From positions 253,161,736 through 253,225,735 of the forward strand of contig OY294067.1 in assembly GCA_958510875.1 (NCBI GenBank): 64,000 nt of DNA. Direction: 5' to 3'. Numbering within the stretch: the first letter of the stretch is position 1; the number at the start of each line of letters is the position of its first letter. Positions 20,607-32,459 of the stretch are shown here, one piece after another. This stretch comes from Endomychus coccineus (lineage: Eukaryota > Arthropoda > Insecta > Coleoptera > Endomychidae). Position numbers and translations under genes: made by a program. The notes under the pieces were generated by a model. The model had not been told where the DNA came from and searched no databases. It saw only the letters and a program-made list of their open reading frames with translations.

Positions 20607-22975
20607 CAGGGTGTCCTCGAACTGCGTGGCCAAAATAGAACCGAAGATTCTTTGATTCGGAAAAAAGTTGATGAGCCTTTTTACTTTTGCCTCAAGTGTC
20701 TTGTTTTGCCGGTAGAGGGCTTCAAAGTTGCAAAAATAATTTTGTTTTTTCGGTATAACTTGAGAACGTGATGGAGAACTTTTACAATATTTGGCAGGTG
20801 AGTTACTGTCAATAATAGCCGTTTTTGAAAGCGGAGCGTAGAGCCTTAGAGACCATAGAAATGGCTGAAACTTGAGGATGTAACGGGAAAAGTGTCCAGA
20901 ACTTTTCTGTGGTAGATGTAATTCACTCTATATTTTTTACGTAGACAGCTTATCTAATTTGAAAACTTTTCTTACTCTTAGAAAATTTTGATAAAATTAA
21001 CGGATTAGCTTGAAAAAAATAATTTTCGAGTCTCTGCAATTTTGGCTTACTAATTTTACTTGATTAAAATACCTTAGTTGCCTTTGCTTTTCTAATGTCA
21101 TTTTGGCATTTGGAGAATTTATTCTCAAAACTGTCAGTTTTTACTTTGCCTTCCGTAGAAATTTTATAAAATTATGGCTCAAAATTTCACTAACACTGAA
21201 ATGGTTAATATCTCGGTAAAACACGAATAATAAAAACAATAGAAATGGGGAAACGATGTGATTATTTAGGAAAAACAAATGCTAAATTAAAAGAAACAAC
21301 AAAACTTTTTGGGAAATCGCTGAGGGATCAATTGTTCGAAATGTTGCCCATTTTCCTGAATACACAAATTAATTCGTTTCAAGAAATTGGATTGAACTCT
21401 GGCTAGTACTTCAGGATCATTCTTCAATAAATCCGCTTCATGATTAATTCGTTGCAACAATTCCTCCCGTGTGTTTACTGGAGCTGCACAAACTTTCGAC
21501 TTCAAAGCGCTCCATAGAAAGAAGTCGCAGGGCGTCAAATCAGGGGAGCGGGCCGGCCAGTTCACTGGTGCATCGTGTCCTCTACCTATCCAGCGATCTG
21601 GATATTCTGCATTCAAATGTCGCCTCACAGCTAATGTGAAATGAGGAGGTGCACCATCATGCATACACCAAAGGTCACGACGAATGTGTAAGGGCAAGTC
21701 TTCCAACAGTTCAGGTAGCCTTTGTTCCAAAAAGTTCGAGTAGTTCTCCCCGTTCAATCGATCGGGTATAACGGTAGGACCAATAATAAAGTTATCCACA
21801 ATTCCAACCCAAACATTGATTTTAGTTTGATTCTGAAAATGTGTAACTTCCGTTTCATGACGATTTTCATCAGCATAGAAATGTTCATTATGGAGGTTAA
21901 AAATACCACATCTCGTGAAAGTAGCTTCGTCCGTGAACAGAATTCTTTTACAAAAATTGGGGTTTGCGTTTTGTCTTTGGACAATAAACCGACAGAAATC
22001 TAGCCGATGACCTGGATCCATGGGCAATAAGTCTTGAACTGTTTTAATATGATAGGGTTACAACAGTTCTTCTTTCAGTACATTATGAACTAATGATTTT
22101 GAGGCTCCAATACGAAGTCATAAACGTCGTGTGCTTATCCTAGGTTCAGTTTCAACCTTTTCCAGTATCTCTTCTTCGAGCTCTTACGTCTTTCTTGTCC
22201 GTCTGCGTCCAGTTTCTCTGCGATTTGCTTCAAATCTGCCAGTTTCACGAAGTCGCCTCTCGATATTAGCAAAGGTTTGTCGATTTGGAATTCTGCGGTG
22301 CGGATATCTTTCCCTATAAACTTGTACACTTCTCTGGCCATTGCAACGACAAAGTCCATAAATCAATAACATATCAACCATTTCAGTGTTGCTGAAATTT
22401 TGAGCCATAATTTTATAAAATATTTGCGGAACGCAAAGTAAAAACTGACAGTTTTGAGAATAAATTATCCAAATGCCAAAATGACATTAGAAAAGCAAAG
22501 GCAACTAAGGTATTTTAATCAAGTAAAATTAGTAAGCCAACATTGCAGAGACTAGAAAATTAATTTTTTCAAGCTAATCCGTTGATTTCATCAAAATTTT
22601 CTAAGAGTAAGAAAAGTTTTTAAATTAGATAAGCTATCTACGTAAAAAATATCGAGTGAATTAAATTGACCAAAAAAAAGTTCCGGACACTTTTCTCGTT
22701 ACATCCTCAAGTTTGAGCAATTTCTATGATCTCTAAGGCTCTGTGCTCCACTCTCAAAAACGGCTATTATTGACAGTAACTCACCTGCCAAATATTGTGA
22801 AAGTCCTTCATCACGTTCTCAAGTTATACCTAAAAAACAAAATTATTTTTGCAACTTTGAAGCCCTCTACCGGCTAATTAAGACACTTGACGCAAAAGTA
22901 AAAAGGCTCATCAAATTTTTTTCGAATCAAAGAATCTTCGGTTTTATTTTGGCCACGCAGTTCGAGGACAGCCTG
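20607..22975 (-). mobile_element. Mariner-type element 2, copy A, with ~600-bp inverted repeats
   Basis: Bounded by TA on both sides (20605-20606, 22976-22977). Termini are CAGGGTGTCCTCGAACTGCG and its complement CGCAGTTCGAGGACAGCCTG. The arms (20607 to about 21212 and about 22373 to 22975) are near-identical. The transposase lies on the minus strand and its start codon and first dozen codons lie inside the right arm, so the left arm carries the same start (ATGGCTCAAAATTTCACTAA at 21175). Copy B is at 50499-52826 with the gene in the other orientation. Confidence 0.9.
21287..22408 (-). pseudogene. Mariner-type (DUF4817-like) transposase, copy A
   Basis: Starts MAQNFSNTEMVDMLLIYGLC at 22408 with an HTH-type N-terminus (RYPHRRIPNRQTFANIERRL), shifts frame near 22190, has two further stops around 22060 and 22105, then is open from 22027 to 21287 (246 codons). 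Catalytic residues are visible: ILFTDEATF (first Asp), WCMHDGAPPHF (second Asp), NWPARSPDLTPCDFFLW (third Asp). By my count 43 residues separate the second and third Asp, two more than in element 1. Comparison with copy B, which has other lesions, shows that neither copy is functional. Confidence 0.9.
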
Positions 22976-22977
22976 TA

Positions 22978-23330
22978 TAATATAAATAAAGTATTTTTTA
23001 AACAAGTTTTTCTGAAAAATTAATAAACCGTGTAGCTTCTATTGAAATTTCTTATTACACCATTTATATAACCAACTCCGTTAAATTTTTCCCAGTTATA
23101 TAAGCATTATGTGAATAGTTTAATACCTCAAATGTCTTTAATGTGTTTAATACCACCTTGTCTTATTGCAAATATCAAGGTAAGTAGCCACTATGGACTG
23201 TTATTTATCAGATATTCTGCTCAATTGTATACTAATAACACAGTTTTCGAAGACAAGTTTCCATTTGTATTATCTTCCCCAAAATTTATGTTTTAGATCT
23301 CTACATCAATACAATTTAGCTAATCGCGCC
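22978..23330. other. No recognised feature
   Basis: AT-rich spacer; a 61-codon frame at 23111-23296 has no motif. Confidence 0.5.
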
Positions 23331-23368
23331 AAGTAGTTGCGGAAACGAAGCACTGAAAAGGGTCAAAG

Positions 23369-24475
23369 TTCGAAAAATTTCAACAGTAAGACGGATTTGA
23401 ATGCGGTTTTGTGCATTCGATTCGTTAGAGCTTCAGGAAACTTTGTGACCTGAATTGATTTATAAGAAATTAAAAATATGCAATTTGCATAAATAATATG
23501 CATTTTATAATTGGATTTTAAATTAACCGTAATATTAAATTCATAATTCGGTTATTAGTGATGGAAATGATTCCAAACTCATAACTCGGGGGGATTTTGG
23601 GGTCGCTGAATACGAATATTGCGACAGAATCGGTCTCCGAGGTACCTGGAGCCCAGGGTGAACGGTATCCCCGTCGTCTCTTGAAGTTCTCGGGAGATTC
23701 GTTCGAAAAATTTCAACAGTAAGACGGATTTGAATGGGGTTTTGTGCATTCGATTCGTTAGAGCTTCAGGAAACTTTGTGACTTGAATTGATTTATAAGA
23801 AATTAAAAATATGCAATTTGCATAAATAATGTGCATTTTATAATTGGATTTTAAATTGACCGTAATACTAAATTCATAATTCGGTTATTAGTGATGGAAA
23901 TGATTCCAAACTCGTTACTCGGGGGGGATTTTGGGGTCGCTGAATACGAATATTGCGACAGAATCGGTCTCCGAGGTACCTGCAGCCCAGAGTGAACGGT
24001 ATCCCCGTCGTCTCTTGAAGTTCTCGGGAGATTCGTTCGAAAAATTTCAAACGTAAGACGGATTTGAATGGGGTTTTGTGCATTCGATTCGTTAGAGCTT
24101 CAGGAAACTTTGTGACCTGAATTGATTTATAAGAAATTAAAAATATGCAATTTGCATAAATAATATGCATTTTATAATTGGATTTTAAATTGGCAGTAAA
24201 TACTAAATTCATAATTCGGTTATTAGTGATGGAAATGATTCCAAACTCGTTACTCGGGGGGTTTTTGGGGTCGCTGAATACGAATATCGCGACAGAATTG
24301 GTCTCCGAGGTACGTGGAGCCCAGGGTGAACGGTATCACCGTCGTCTCTTGAAGTTCTCGGGAGATTCGTTATATAATCGGTCCAAACTCGTTACTCGGG
24401 GGTTTTTGGGGTCGCTGAAGACGAACATCGCGACGGAATAGGTCTCCGAGGTACCTGGTGCATTTAAAAAGATTT
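23369..24475 (+). repeat. Three and a third 333-bp tandem repeats
   Basis: Units begin at about 23369, 23702 and 24036 (each TTCGAAAAATTTCAA), spacing 333-334 bp, with a partial fourth from about 24369. Each contains the blocks GACGGATTTGAATG, TTTGCATAAATAAT, GGGGTCGCTGAATACG and TCTCCGAGGTACCTG. Units differ at only a few positions. Open frames within them, including 112 codons at 23874-24212 on the minus strand, are copied from unit to unit and have no family motif. Confidence 0.9.
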
Positions 24476-24800
24476 TACTTACAAGTGCAGAGTTGGTTAA
24501 ACGGGACGACGTTTTGAATCTAACAGATTGGGGATGGGAACTGGTTGAAATTTCTTCAATTCCAACAAAAATGACACAGTCTCCTGGACCTAGCATGATG
24601 AACGTAATTTCTGCAGTTGCAAAAAAGATTGCGGAGTTTCATGTGGATGCAGAAAGCATGGATTGATCTGTAACGTTGCATGCAAAAATTGTGCAGGCTG
24701 CAACTGTTCCAACGTGGAGAGTTTCAAAGAGAAAGAGACAACTTTTACTGAATCTGAATATACAGAGGAGGCGAGCGAAGAAGAGAACTTCAGCGGCTAA
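24470..24800 (+). pseudogene. Cysteine-rich (CXC-like) C-terminal domain remnant
   Basis: From about 24470 one frame reads VLNLTDWGWELVEISSIPT. After a frameshift near 24600, another reads NFCSCKKDCGVSCGCRKHGL then ICNVACKNCAGCNCSN, followed by an acidic tail and a TAA at about 24800. The repeated CxC, CRKxGLxC and CxxCxGxxC pattern recalls Tesmin/TSO1-type CXC domains and, as I remember it, the C-termini of uncharacterised transposon-encoded insect proteins in which the DWGW motif precedes the cysteine block. Nothing upstream in the element restores the rest of such a protein. Confidence 0.6.
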
Positions 24801-25353
24801 GACTAATTCTTATTAATATTACTCTTTAAACATGGTTTTGAAATTTTTGTCAAAATAAACTGTACAAACATCAAAACAAATAAATTTTAAGTTTTCGAAA
24901 CATACTAATCGATGTATTGTTTGAATCTGCACCTTTCTTATGATATGGAAATTAATAATTAAGAAGCATGTACACAGTTATGATACAAATTACGTAATAC
25001 TAACATTAATTTACGGGGACAACGAGGATACCATTCACTCTGGACACCAGGTAACTCAGAGACCGATTCTGTCACGATATTCGTATTCAGCGACCCCAAA
25101 AACCCTCGAGTAACGAGTTTGGAATCATTTTCATCACTAATAACCGAATTGTGAATTTAGTATTTACGGTCAATTTAAAATGCAATTATAAAATTCATAT
25201 TACTTATGCAAATAGCATATATTTAATTTCTTATAAATGAATTTAGGTCACAGTTTCCTGAAGCTCTAACGAATCGAATGTACAAAACCGCATTCAAATC
25301 CGTCTTACTTTTCAAAATTTTCAAACTTCAGTGCTTCGTTTCCGCGACTAAAG

Positions 25354-26030
25354 TATCAGTTGTATTATGTTCAGTTAAAAAGAGTCTTGCGGTTATAGAA
25401 CAGTTTTGAAGCCATATATAACCACTTGTTTATCTCCTATAGTAAGCAACTAGTTACATAGTTGACTTATAAACTGATATGTTTTAATTGGAATCACTTA
25501 GAAATTGCGTTAAAATACCTAGATAAAAAATTTAATACCAAAATGAATGACTTAATATAAAGAAACTTATAAAATGAAATGTGTATTCGAAGGGAAATGT
25601 TTAGTTTTAAGATAGGTTCATCATCCGTCAATAAATTGTGCTTGGTCACTTAAAACCGATTATAAGAGATGGTCAGGAAATCAATTGGAAAATTAAAAAC
25701 GGTTTAAAAAAAAAACTAAAATTTTCAAATGAACAATATATTTATATTATAAACAACCTTACATTGAAATGTATATCTACACACTAAAATGGATTGTGAG
25801 AATTAAATACTAATATCAATATCAATAATCTGACCAGTGTTAAGAATAGCTGATAAAATGTTTCAGTGCAATTCGTGTATGCAAAGCTTTACTTGTTTGA
25901 AACAATTCAACATGCATTAGTATTTTCCCTTACATGAATAGGGCAAATCATTCAAATGTATTTTAAGTGAGTGCCATCAGTTATTTAAAGCAAATGCAAG
26001 TTTTAAACAACACAATATTCGATTACATTA
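25354..26030. other. No recognised feature
   Basis: AT-rich spacer with no open frame of note. Confidence 0.55.
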
Positions 26031-26299
26031 GCCCAATCCACGGTCGTACATACAGGTCTGGGAATTCTATGTTTGACATGAGTCTCTTACATGTCGCCAA
26101 ACTCGTAGTTCCTCGCTCAGCCACCAGCTAGCGCTTGGATCGAAGTACGGCAACAATCACATTATTAAGTAAAATAATTTTTCTCGTAACGCAATATTTA
26201 CTATTCTAATTTGAGAGAGGAATAGAACTGTTACTCTTGTCAAAATGTATTACTCACCTTAAAAATAACTTCCCCTTTTTCGTTATATATGCTCGCACA

Positions 26300-26455
26300 C
26301 ATAAAAGACCTCGTTGAAACGATTTCTATCAGGAATCGCAAGCATCCACTTTTTTCGCATTTCCGTATCTTTCGGCACTTAAAAAACAGAAGTTTCTTGC
26401 TTTACACTTTTGTACCCCCATTTTGCATTTCGGCACAATGCACGGTTTCGTAATT
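26300..26455 (-). pseudogene. THAP domain remnant
   Basis: On the minus strand one frame reads KPCIVPKCKMG (about 26420-26452) and, after a frameshift near 26370, another reads PKDTEMRKKWMLAIPDRNRF then VFYVCEH. This is the THAP order: C-x-V-P-x-C, VPKD...W, and VCExHF, with the second motif damaged by a small deletion. The codon where a start would be expected, two before Pro, is ACG (ATTACGAAACCG), consistent with a lost ATG. A GTGAGT donor at about 26260 follows IFK. Confidence 0.6.
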
Positions 26456-26560
26456 TTTTTCTAAAAACGCCGGTATTCCTTGTGTTTACAAGTCAACAAT
26501 GACAGTTGCCAGAGAACACGGTGGTATATGCCAGAGATCATTCCTCGACTCATGCGCCAC

Positions 26561-26571
26561 CCTTTTTATAC
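26561..26571 (-). promoter_or_regulatory. TATA box of the P-like element
   Basis: The minus strand reads GCATAGTATAAAAAGGGTGG here, about 80 bp inside the right terminus and about 110 bp upstream of the THAP remnant. Position and sequence suit a core promoter; no initiator could be chosen. Confidence 0.5.
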
Positions 26572-26660
26572 TATGCAACAGATGACGCTTAGTGGACTCA
26601 CTTCTCACATAGGAAACAGCCTCGAGTTCCCAGAACTGTATATACGACCGTGGCCAAATC

Positions 26661-28290
26661 CTAACTTCAAAATTCATTCAAAATGGTGTAAAGTGTGAAG
26701 TTGCTAACTGAAGCTTTGATTGTTATATTCAACCTAATATAAAATAGTTCTTTAGAAGTAGATATCTTTGAATTGGCGCATTAGCTGTGAATCTGATTAA
26801 TATTTAGATCAGATTCGATTGATGAACATCTTGGGTGAGTGTATCATTCATTAATAACGAACCGAATTAGCTCTTGTTTGCAAAGTTAACAACTCAATGT
26901 ATACCTACCTACTCTCATCATTACTTTACGCCTACAAGATGAGCCAGCCTGCCACGCCCGCAAGTTATCAATTTCAGCTGTGCAAAAGCTCTCTGGAAAT
27001 TAATCTTAACTTCGAATTTTATATATAACAACTTCAACACATGTTCCTTAAACGGAATCAACGACATGTTGATTGTTTTGAATACAGCTGGATTGTTACA
27101 AGTCATATTTATGTCAAGTTGTAGACAGATACACCATTTATTGAAATTGTATAGCATTTATAACAATTATTGCTGATGGAATATTATTATTATAGAAATT
27201 CAAGTATAATTAGTGATGAAACAAAGCATCCAAGCTCCTGAAAAATGGTTTGTTAATGTTGTCAGCTCCAATATTCGAATACAGAAATTATATCAGTCAT
27301 GTAATCAGATAAAATATGAGTAGATAATGAGGTTGAGATATGGAGTAGGGTTTAGTAGGAGGGAGAACAGGAAGATGAAGGAATGCGGATAATTGATGAG
27401 ACCGATAAGGAAGGAAGAACACGAAGTTGATTTGCTAACCGTGCAAACGAAACCAAAATCGAGAATAATTAATATAATATCGTTAAATATATTGAGTTTC
27501 CAATATTTTGTAAGATGTAATACTAGCATAGTGGCGGTGAATTTCTGTTGAAATTTCTAAGGGTTACACAAAACATACATTTTAATGCAAACATTTAATT
27601 TTTCATTCCCTGCTCCTTGCCTTTACCCCATTCGTGGCCCCATAATCTCAAAATTACGGAGTTGAGCAGGTCAATATGCTGAAAAATTCCTCGAACTAAT
27701 ATTGACTAGAGAGAATCCATATTTAAATTTCCAAAATCAATACCACATTTGCGCGAATTTGGCTAGAATGGAGAGATTTTTTTTTCACATTCACGAATAA
27801 CTGTTCCTCATTAAAAACAAGCCAGGCTAAGCTAAAAATTGACAGTGAATAATGAATATTTCATTTATTAGATGAATAAAAGTGAAATTATGAAACTAAA
27901 TAATTCTTATAATCGAATCACACGCAACCCTGTTGTCACCGTTTTTCAAGTTCAGTAAAGTATAAAAAAGTAAGACATGAAAAATAAAGTACGTGATATG
28001 AAGAAAAAAGTACGCACTGTTTTCGAACTCATATTTTTGATTACTAGCTCCTGACTTTAACAAGTCCTTATCGTTTTTGAATACATCTTAAACTTCATAA
28101 CAGTTAAAACTTAAATCAAAATAAGTTGATTTTTCATCAAACTGAGCAAAGTCTGACTCCTTTCTTGGCATTTCAACTTCCAATATTTTATAAGTTTTGA
28201 TACTATTCACAAAAACTTTTTTTTGAAAGTTTCCAAATTTAGGAAATATTTTTTCACGTCGTTTAATAGAATTACTCCTTTTTACAAGAA
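26661..28290. other. No recognised feature
   Basis: AT-rich DNA. Short frames (26921-27157, 27305-27529, both minus strand) have no motif. Confidence 0.5.
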
Positions 28291-28300
28291 AACTTTTCAG

Positions 28301-28317
28301 TGGCGCCCCACGTTGGG
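28301..28317 (+). other. Possible LTR-retroelement primer-binding site
   Basis: TGGCGCCCCACGTTGGG follows ...TTTTCAG. It matches the tRNA-Lys primer-binding site (TGGCGCCCAACGTGGGG, as I recall it) at 15 of 17 positions, and a preceding CA would suit an LTR end. I find no gag-pol remnant and no second LTR, so this is a weak call. Confidence 0.3.
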
Positions 28318-30363
28318 TTCCACTGTAAGGTTTTGAAGGAACCTTTTATGTCTCTAATGACACCAACTAGCTCAGGTTAAAAATTAACCTCAGGGCTCGT
28401 AATGAAACCTTCGATCCTTGATTAAATAGGACTGCCTTTTTTGAGCGCCAGCTGCTTTACGAAAAGATACGAAAGAGTCCTTAATCAAGAATTTTCAGCA
28501 TTTTATGAAAAAAAAAAAATTTGAATGGAACGTTGATGTGTAGTTGAACAATAATTTGTACAGAGATCACAAACAGCTGATCATGAAGATTTGGTTATTC
28601 CAACTAAAATATGTTACCGTCCTTGAAATTTGGTTGAGCGCTGCGGAGTTGAATCTAAGCTCTCTACCAAAATTTTTTTCTGCTACCCGATGCTGGAAAA
28701 AGGAAGGAGACGTCTCGATCATTCAAACCCTGAAAGAGAGAATACGAGCATTATCTTGGCCTCAACTTCCAGGGACAAATAACTGAATCAACAGGAACAA
28801 TGAAAATAATTCCACAACTGATTATGCTATCTGGTCAAAATGTTTATTGAAAATTATAAAAAGGAATTGAAGTCTTGAAAAGAATTATAGGAAATAAGTT
28901 AAGCCGCGAATAATAATTTATTGAATTACAATATTGAAATCTGAAAGAGAATACTTAGTTATCAGTTTATAGGAATAAAAGTTATGGAACTTGGAATAGT
29001 GATATCGTTGTTTCTGAATGTCCAAGTAATATCAGAAAGTTCGCTCCCATATTGCAGTAACTGAGAAATTTATGTTCACCCAGATCAAATAATTATTCCT
29101 TCCAATCACTAATATTTCAGCATGAAAGCCCGCTACTACTTTAAATTTATTATGACGAATGTCAATTCAAGGTGCTATAGAATACCACGAAACAACGTAG
29201 GTTATTTGGTAGGGTAAACAAGACGAATGAAACGGTATGAACAATTCTGATAGTTAACCTGACAAATTAATTACTATATTTAGTAACGATAAAAAGAAAT
29301 TTGATTTTGCATCCAATCACATGCAACCGAATACAATAATAAATGATCTTGGTGTGTGGCAAGGATAAGTTTGATAAAATTGAAAAATTGAAAGTTAAAA
29401 TAGCGAATATCACATTGATATTATATAATTAGAATGATTAAGATATCATAATAAAATCTATTCACAACTACATAAACTTTCAAATTAGCAAATTACTACG
29501 AAATAACAAAATGGATTTTCATCGATCTTACCTTCTCCACTGTAACACTCAAGAGGTCGTCTCTACATTATCATTCAACCTATTTCCGAATGTGTGACCT
29601 TTTGCGTCAATCTTCTGTTCCTCCAGAAACCCGCTACCAGATAGACATACTTAGATTGGGCTATCAAACTACAGAGATATCAAATATCTCCCAACAGCTA
29701 TCGAAATAACAAATGACCATTAAATAAATATATTAACGTCCAAACGTTACACCCTATAATTTAGTTCTGGTTGTTTCTAAATATTCAAAGGTAAAATCAT
29801 AGATAGACTCTAGCATTTCCTAGAAGTTAATTTTAGTTAAACAAGGTTTGAACTCTTAGGCGTAGCCGTTAGTAATGTACATGAATAACTTGTGTAACCA
29901 ACTGAATCAATGTTATATATTCTTTTACTATGAATAGTCCTCCTATCATTTGCGTTATATACAGGAAAACAAATAGAATAGTTTCTACTAAACGCATCTA
30001 TTGTTGTTTCTGTGTCGATCTTACAAAATCTTAGTAAATAAAGTATTTTTAGGTCCTTTATGATTTAAAAAAGACATAAAGTACAATAATTTATATCAAA
30101 GTACGTTTATGACAACGCTAGTCGTAGCATTCCATATAGACGATCAGAAATGTAACGGATGCTATACTCCATTTTGATTCACAAACCGGATGTAGAAGTC
30201 GTTACTCTATGGAAATTCATCATTATGATTAAATGAAAGATCAATTACTTCCTTTTCACAACACTTTTAATAATAACATGAAAACGTTACTATAGCGAAG
30301 TGCCATTACCAAACAGATGCAAAATTATGAAGTAGACAATAAACATTTCAAGTATACACTTTT
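28318..30363. other. No recognised gene
   Basis: AT-rich DNA; an 80-codon frame (28544-28786) has no recognisable domain. It could be decayed retroelement sequence if the primer-binding-site call is right. Confidence 0.45.
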
Positions 30364-31030
30364 TTATCTAATTAAACTTTGGATACACGAGAGGGAAACC
30401 AATAACATTCGACGAACATCGTGTGAACAATCGGTGGAATGTTGGAAGAGGAGATAGGCATTCGAATTTTTCTTGAATGTTTGGAGGTTATAGGTATAAT
30501 GAGAGACCTCACTAGGCAAAGAACTCCAGAGCTTCGCCATTCGATAGAAAAATGAAGTCTGGTAAGAATAGGGTCTGCAGGTCTCGAGCTTGACAATGAA
30601 GATGTGATTAGTTTGAGCTCGTCTAGTCCGTTTACCTGGAGTGTCTCGTGGTGGGAGAACAGATGAAATTTCTGATGAACGTCGACCATGGAAATATCTA
30701 TAGAAAAGGTAGAGATCGCCCACATTCTACGATCTTCTTTCTAGAGAGGTCAATTAATTTGTAAGTCTGACATCATCAATCAGACAAATAGATTCCTTCT
30801 GGATAGAATTCAAGAGCTTAAGCCGAACTCCAATCATGTGAACAATACTGCAGCACAAGACGAATTTGTGCTTTGTAGATTATGAAGAGCTGCTTGGGAG
30901 TTAAGTAGCTCTTGGCACAGAATAGAACACCAAGTATTTATGAAGCGGTTCTCGTAATGAACCTCACATGATCATTCCAGGAGTGGGTGCTGTTGGTGGT
31001 GATCCCGAGAATGGATATGGAAGACTTCAT
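30364..31030 (-). pseudogene. LINE (CR1/jockey-like) ORF2 C-terminal part
   Basis: Reading right to left: LGITTNSTHSWNDHVRFITR (about 31015), YLTPKQLFIIYKAQIRLVLQ then YCSHDWSSA (about 30900-30830), a frameshifted stretch, then the 119-codon open frame 30364-30723 with FYRYFHGRRSSEISSVLPPR, RTRRAQTNH and SFFYRMAKLWSSLPSEV. These are the conserved blocks following the RT palm in CR1/jockey-type LINEs, ending in the usual FKxxxNxYLL. The element is 5'-truncated near 31030 and has at least three stops. A second fragment of the same family is at 17935-18260. Confidence 0.8.
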
Positions 31031-31798
31031 AAGAATTATTATTCAAATGAGGTGACTTTTTTTGTTGTTGGCTCTAAGTGAAAGCCATTCTCAGGAGGTA
31101 TATAGAAAAGTTTCCGTAATGATTCACTGAAGATATATTATACATATTGACGTGATGTGGTATTGTTGTATTTGCCACAGTCTCCGTCGTATGTTCAACT
31201 AACGTTTCAGTTAAAATAAATTGAGATTTATGAGTATCTTGGTTTTTAGGATCAATTGAAATTCATTTAATAGGTCGCCTAGTAGTAGATGTAAGTATCA
31301 TTACGAAATGCATTAGATATCGGAAAAATTTATGTATGAATAAACGTGAAAATGGAACATTAGTCTTCAAATGTCAGTATCTTTTGCGCTTCAAAAGGAA
31401 ATAATTGTAGAAGAACCGGGAAATTGACGGTTTTAGGTCATTTATATTGAGTTCACGGTGATGTCACTCCTCATATCCTTGCGACCGGAGAAATATTGCT
31501 GGTTTTATTGAACTTTCCCAAGTAGACGAAATCAAATTTAACTTGAAAAATGAAACACAAATACATAGTAGAGTTCAAGCATGCTCGCTTTCTGTAATAA
31601 ATTGGTTCTGATGAACACATAAATTGCGAAGTCACCATTTTGAACACGATATTCGGTGTCATTAAATAATTGTTAACTATATATTCTGAACAGCAGCTAC
31701 ACACATCTTGGTTTGAGAAAAACATTCATCACTTTCTTTTCCAACATAAATTAATTATGACCTAGTTATTCGATAACCGAAACATTCACAAATTATCA

Positions 31799-32320
31799 AT
31801 GGTTTCATTGAGGAGAAATACTCAAAATATCAAAGAGATTACCCCTTTACACGTTCAATTGGTTATTAATTTAATTCCCAATTTACTTGAAATATTCCAT
31901 CCCATAATTTCACATTCATCCAAAAACATATTTAAACGCGCTAGTTTGGCTTTGATTCGGGAAAGAATTAAGTATACTAGATGCGAAATTGATTCCATCA
32001 ATATAACCCTCTTTGGCCTTCACCTTGAACTTTCGAATACCCTTTCACCATCCGATTGGTTGATACTCGACCGAATTACTTATGATCAGGCCGATCAAAT
32101 TCGTACCCTCAATTCCAAACGTCATATTCAAATATTCAATAAGCTTCTTGCCACCCAACGCCTTCAGCACAAACCTTCCAGATCAAAACCTCTTGTAAAT
32201 ACTGTGGTTAATTTATATTCACATACCCTTTCTGAAGCAGAACAATCAATTCTATCAAAAGGTCCTAATTTCGTTTTCTCCCCCAAGAATATTCATACGC
32301 ATCCATTATTTCTGCTGTAG
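31799..32320 (+). pseudogene. PLE family 3 N-terminal region
   Basis: A 173-codon open frame from ATG 31799. The C-terminal part (LYSHTLSEAEQSILSKGPNF) matches the PLE block LS..E..LL.KGLNF that precedes the RT. A stop at 32318 breaks the link to the downstream RT; the frame continues in another phase (KFLRHSNIPK, about 32385) to the ADKGN block. Confidence 0.75.
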
Positions 32321-32459
32321 AAGCATCCCTACATAAGGTTCTCCATTTCGCAGCAGATGAAGTTCGTTCCGAAACTGTTAAAATTCTTCGTCATTCCAAC
32401 ATTCCTAAATGAAATTGCCCTAAACCTTCAATCCAAGCTCTTAATTTACTCAAGTCAAG

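Larger units (their letters stand above)
23334..25350. mobile_element. Fold-back element with internal 333-bp tandem repeats
   Basis: Termini TAGTTGCGGAAACGAAGCAC (23334) and its complement, with one change, ending in CCGCGACTA at 25350, flanked by AAG on both sides (23331-23333 and 25351-25353). The whole first unit of the left side (23334 to about 23660) is matched inverted by 25020-25350. Between the arms are two further tandem units and a coding remnant (24470-24800). A 3-bp duplication would suit Harbinger- or CACTA-type elements, but I see no transposase to decide this. Confidence 0.75.
26039..26652 (-). mobile_element. Second P-like element (614 bp) with THAP remnant
   Basis: Termini CACGGTCGTACATACAG (26039) and the complement of CACGGTCGTATATACAG (ending 26652). 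Flanks are GCCCAATC (26031-26038) and GCCAAATC (26653-26660), an 8-bp duplication with one mismatch. On the minus strand, reading inward from the right end, come a TATA box, a THAP-domain remnant and a splice donor. Its termini differ from those of the P-like element at 13309, so they are separate families. Confidence 0.7.

Noticed and set aside
21722..22003. Plus-strand frames over the transposase of mariner-type element 2
   Set aside because: Antisense shadows of the minus-strand transposase; the same occurs at 51434-51715 and 7874-8152.
23579..24596. Several 85-112-codon frames on both strands as genes
   Set aside because: They are copies of one another produced by the 333-bp tandem repeat and have no family motif.
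28301..28317. A tRNA-Lys gene or fragment
   Set aside because: Only about 13 bases resemble the tRNA 3' end and no cloverleaf can be drawn from the sequence around it.
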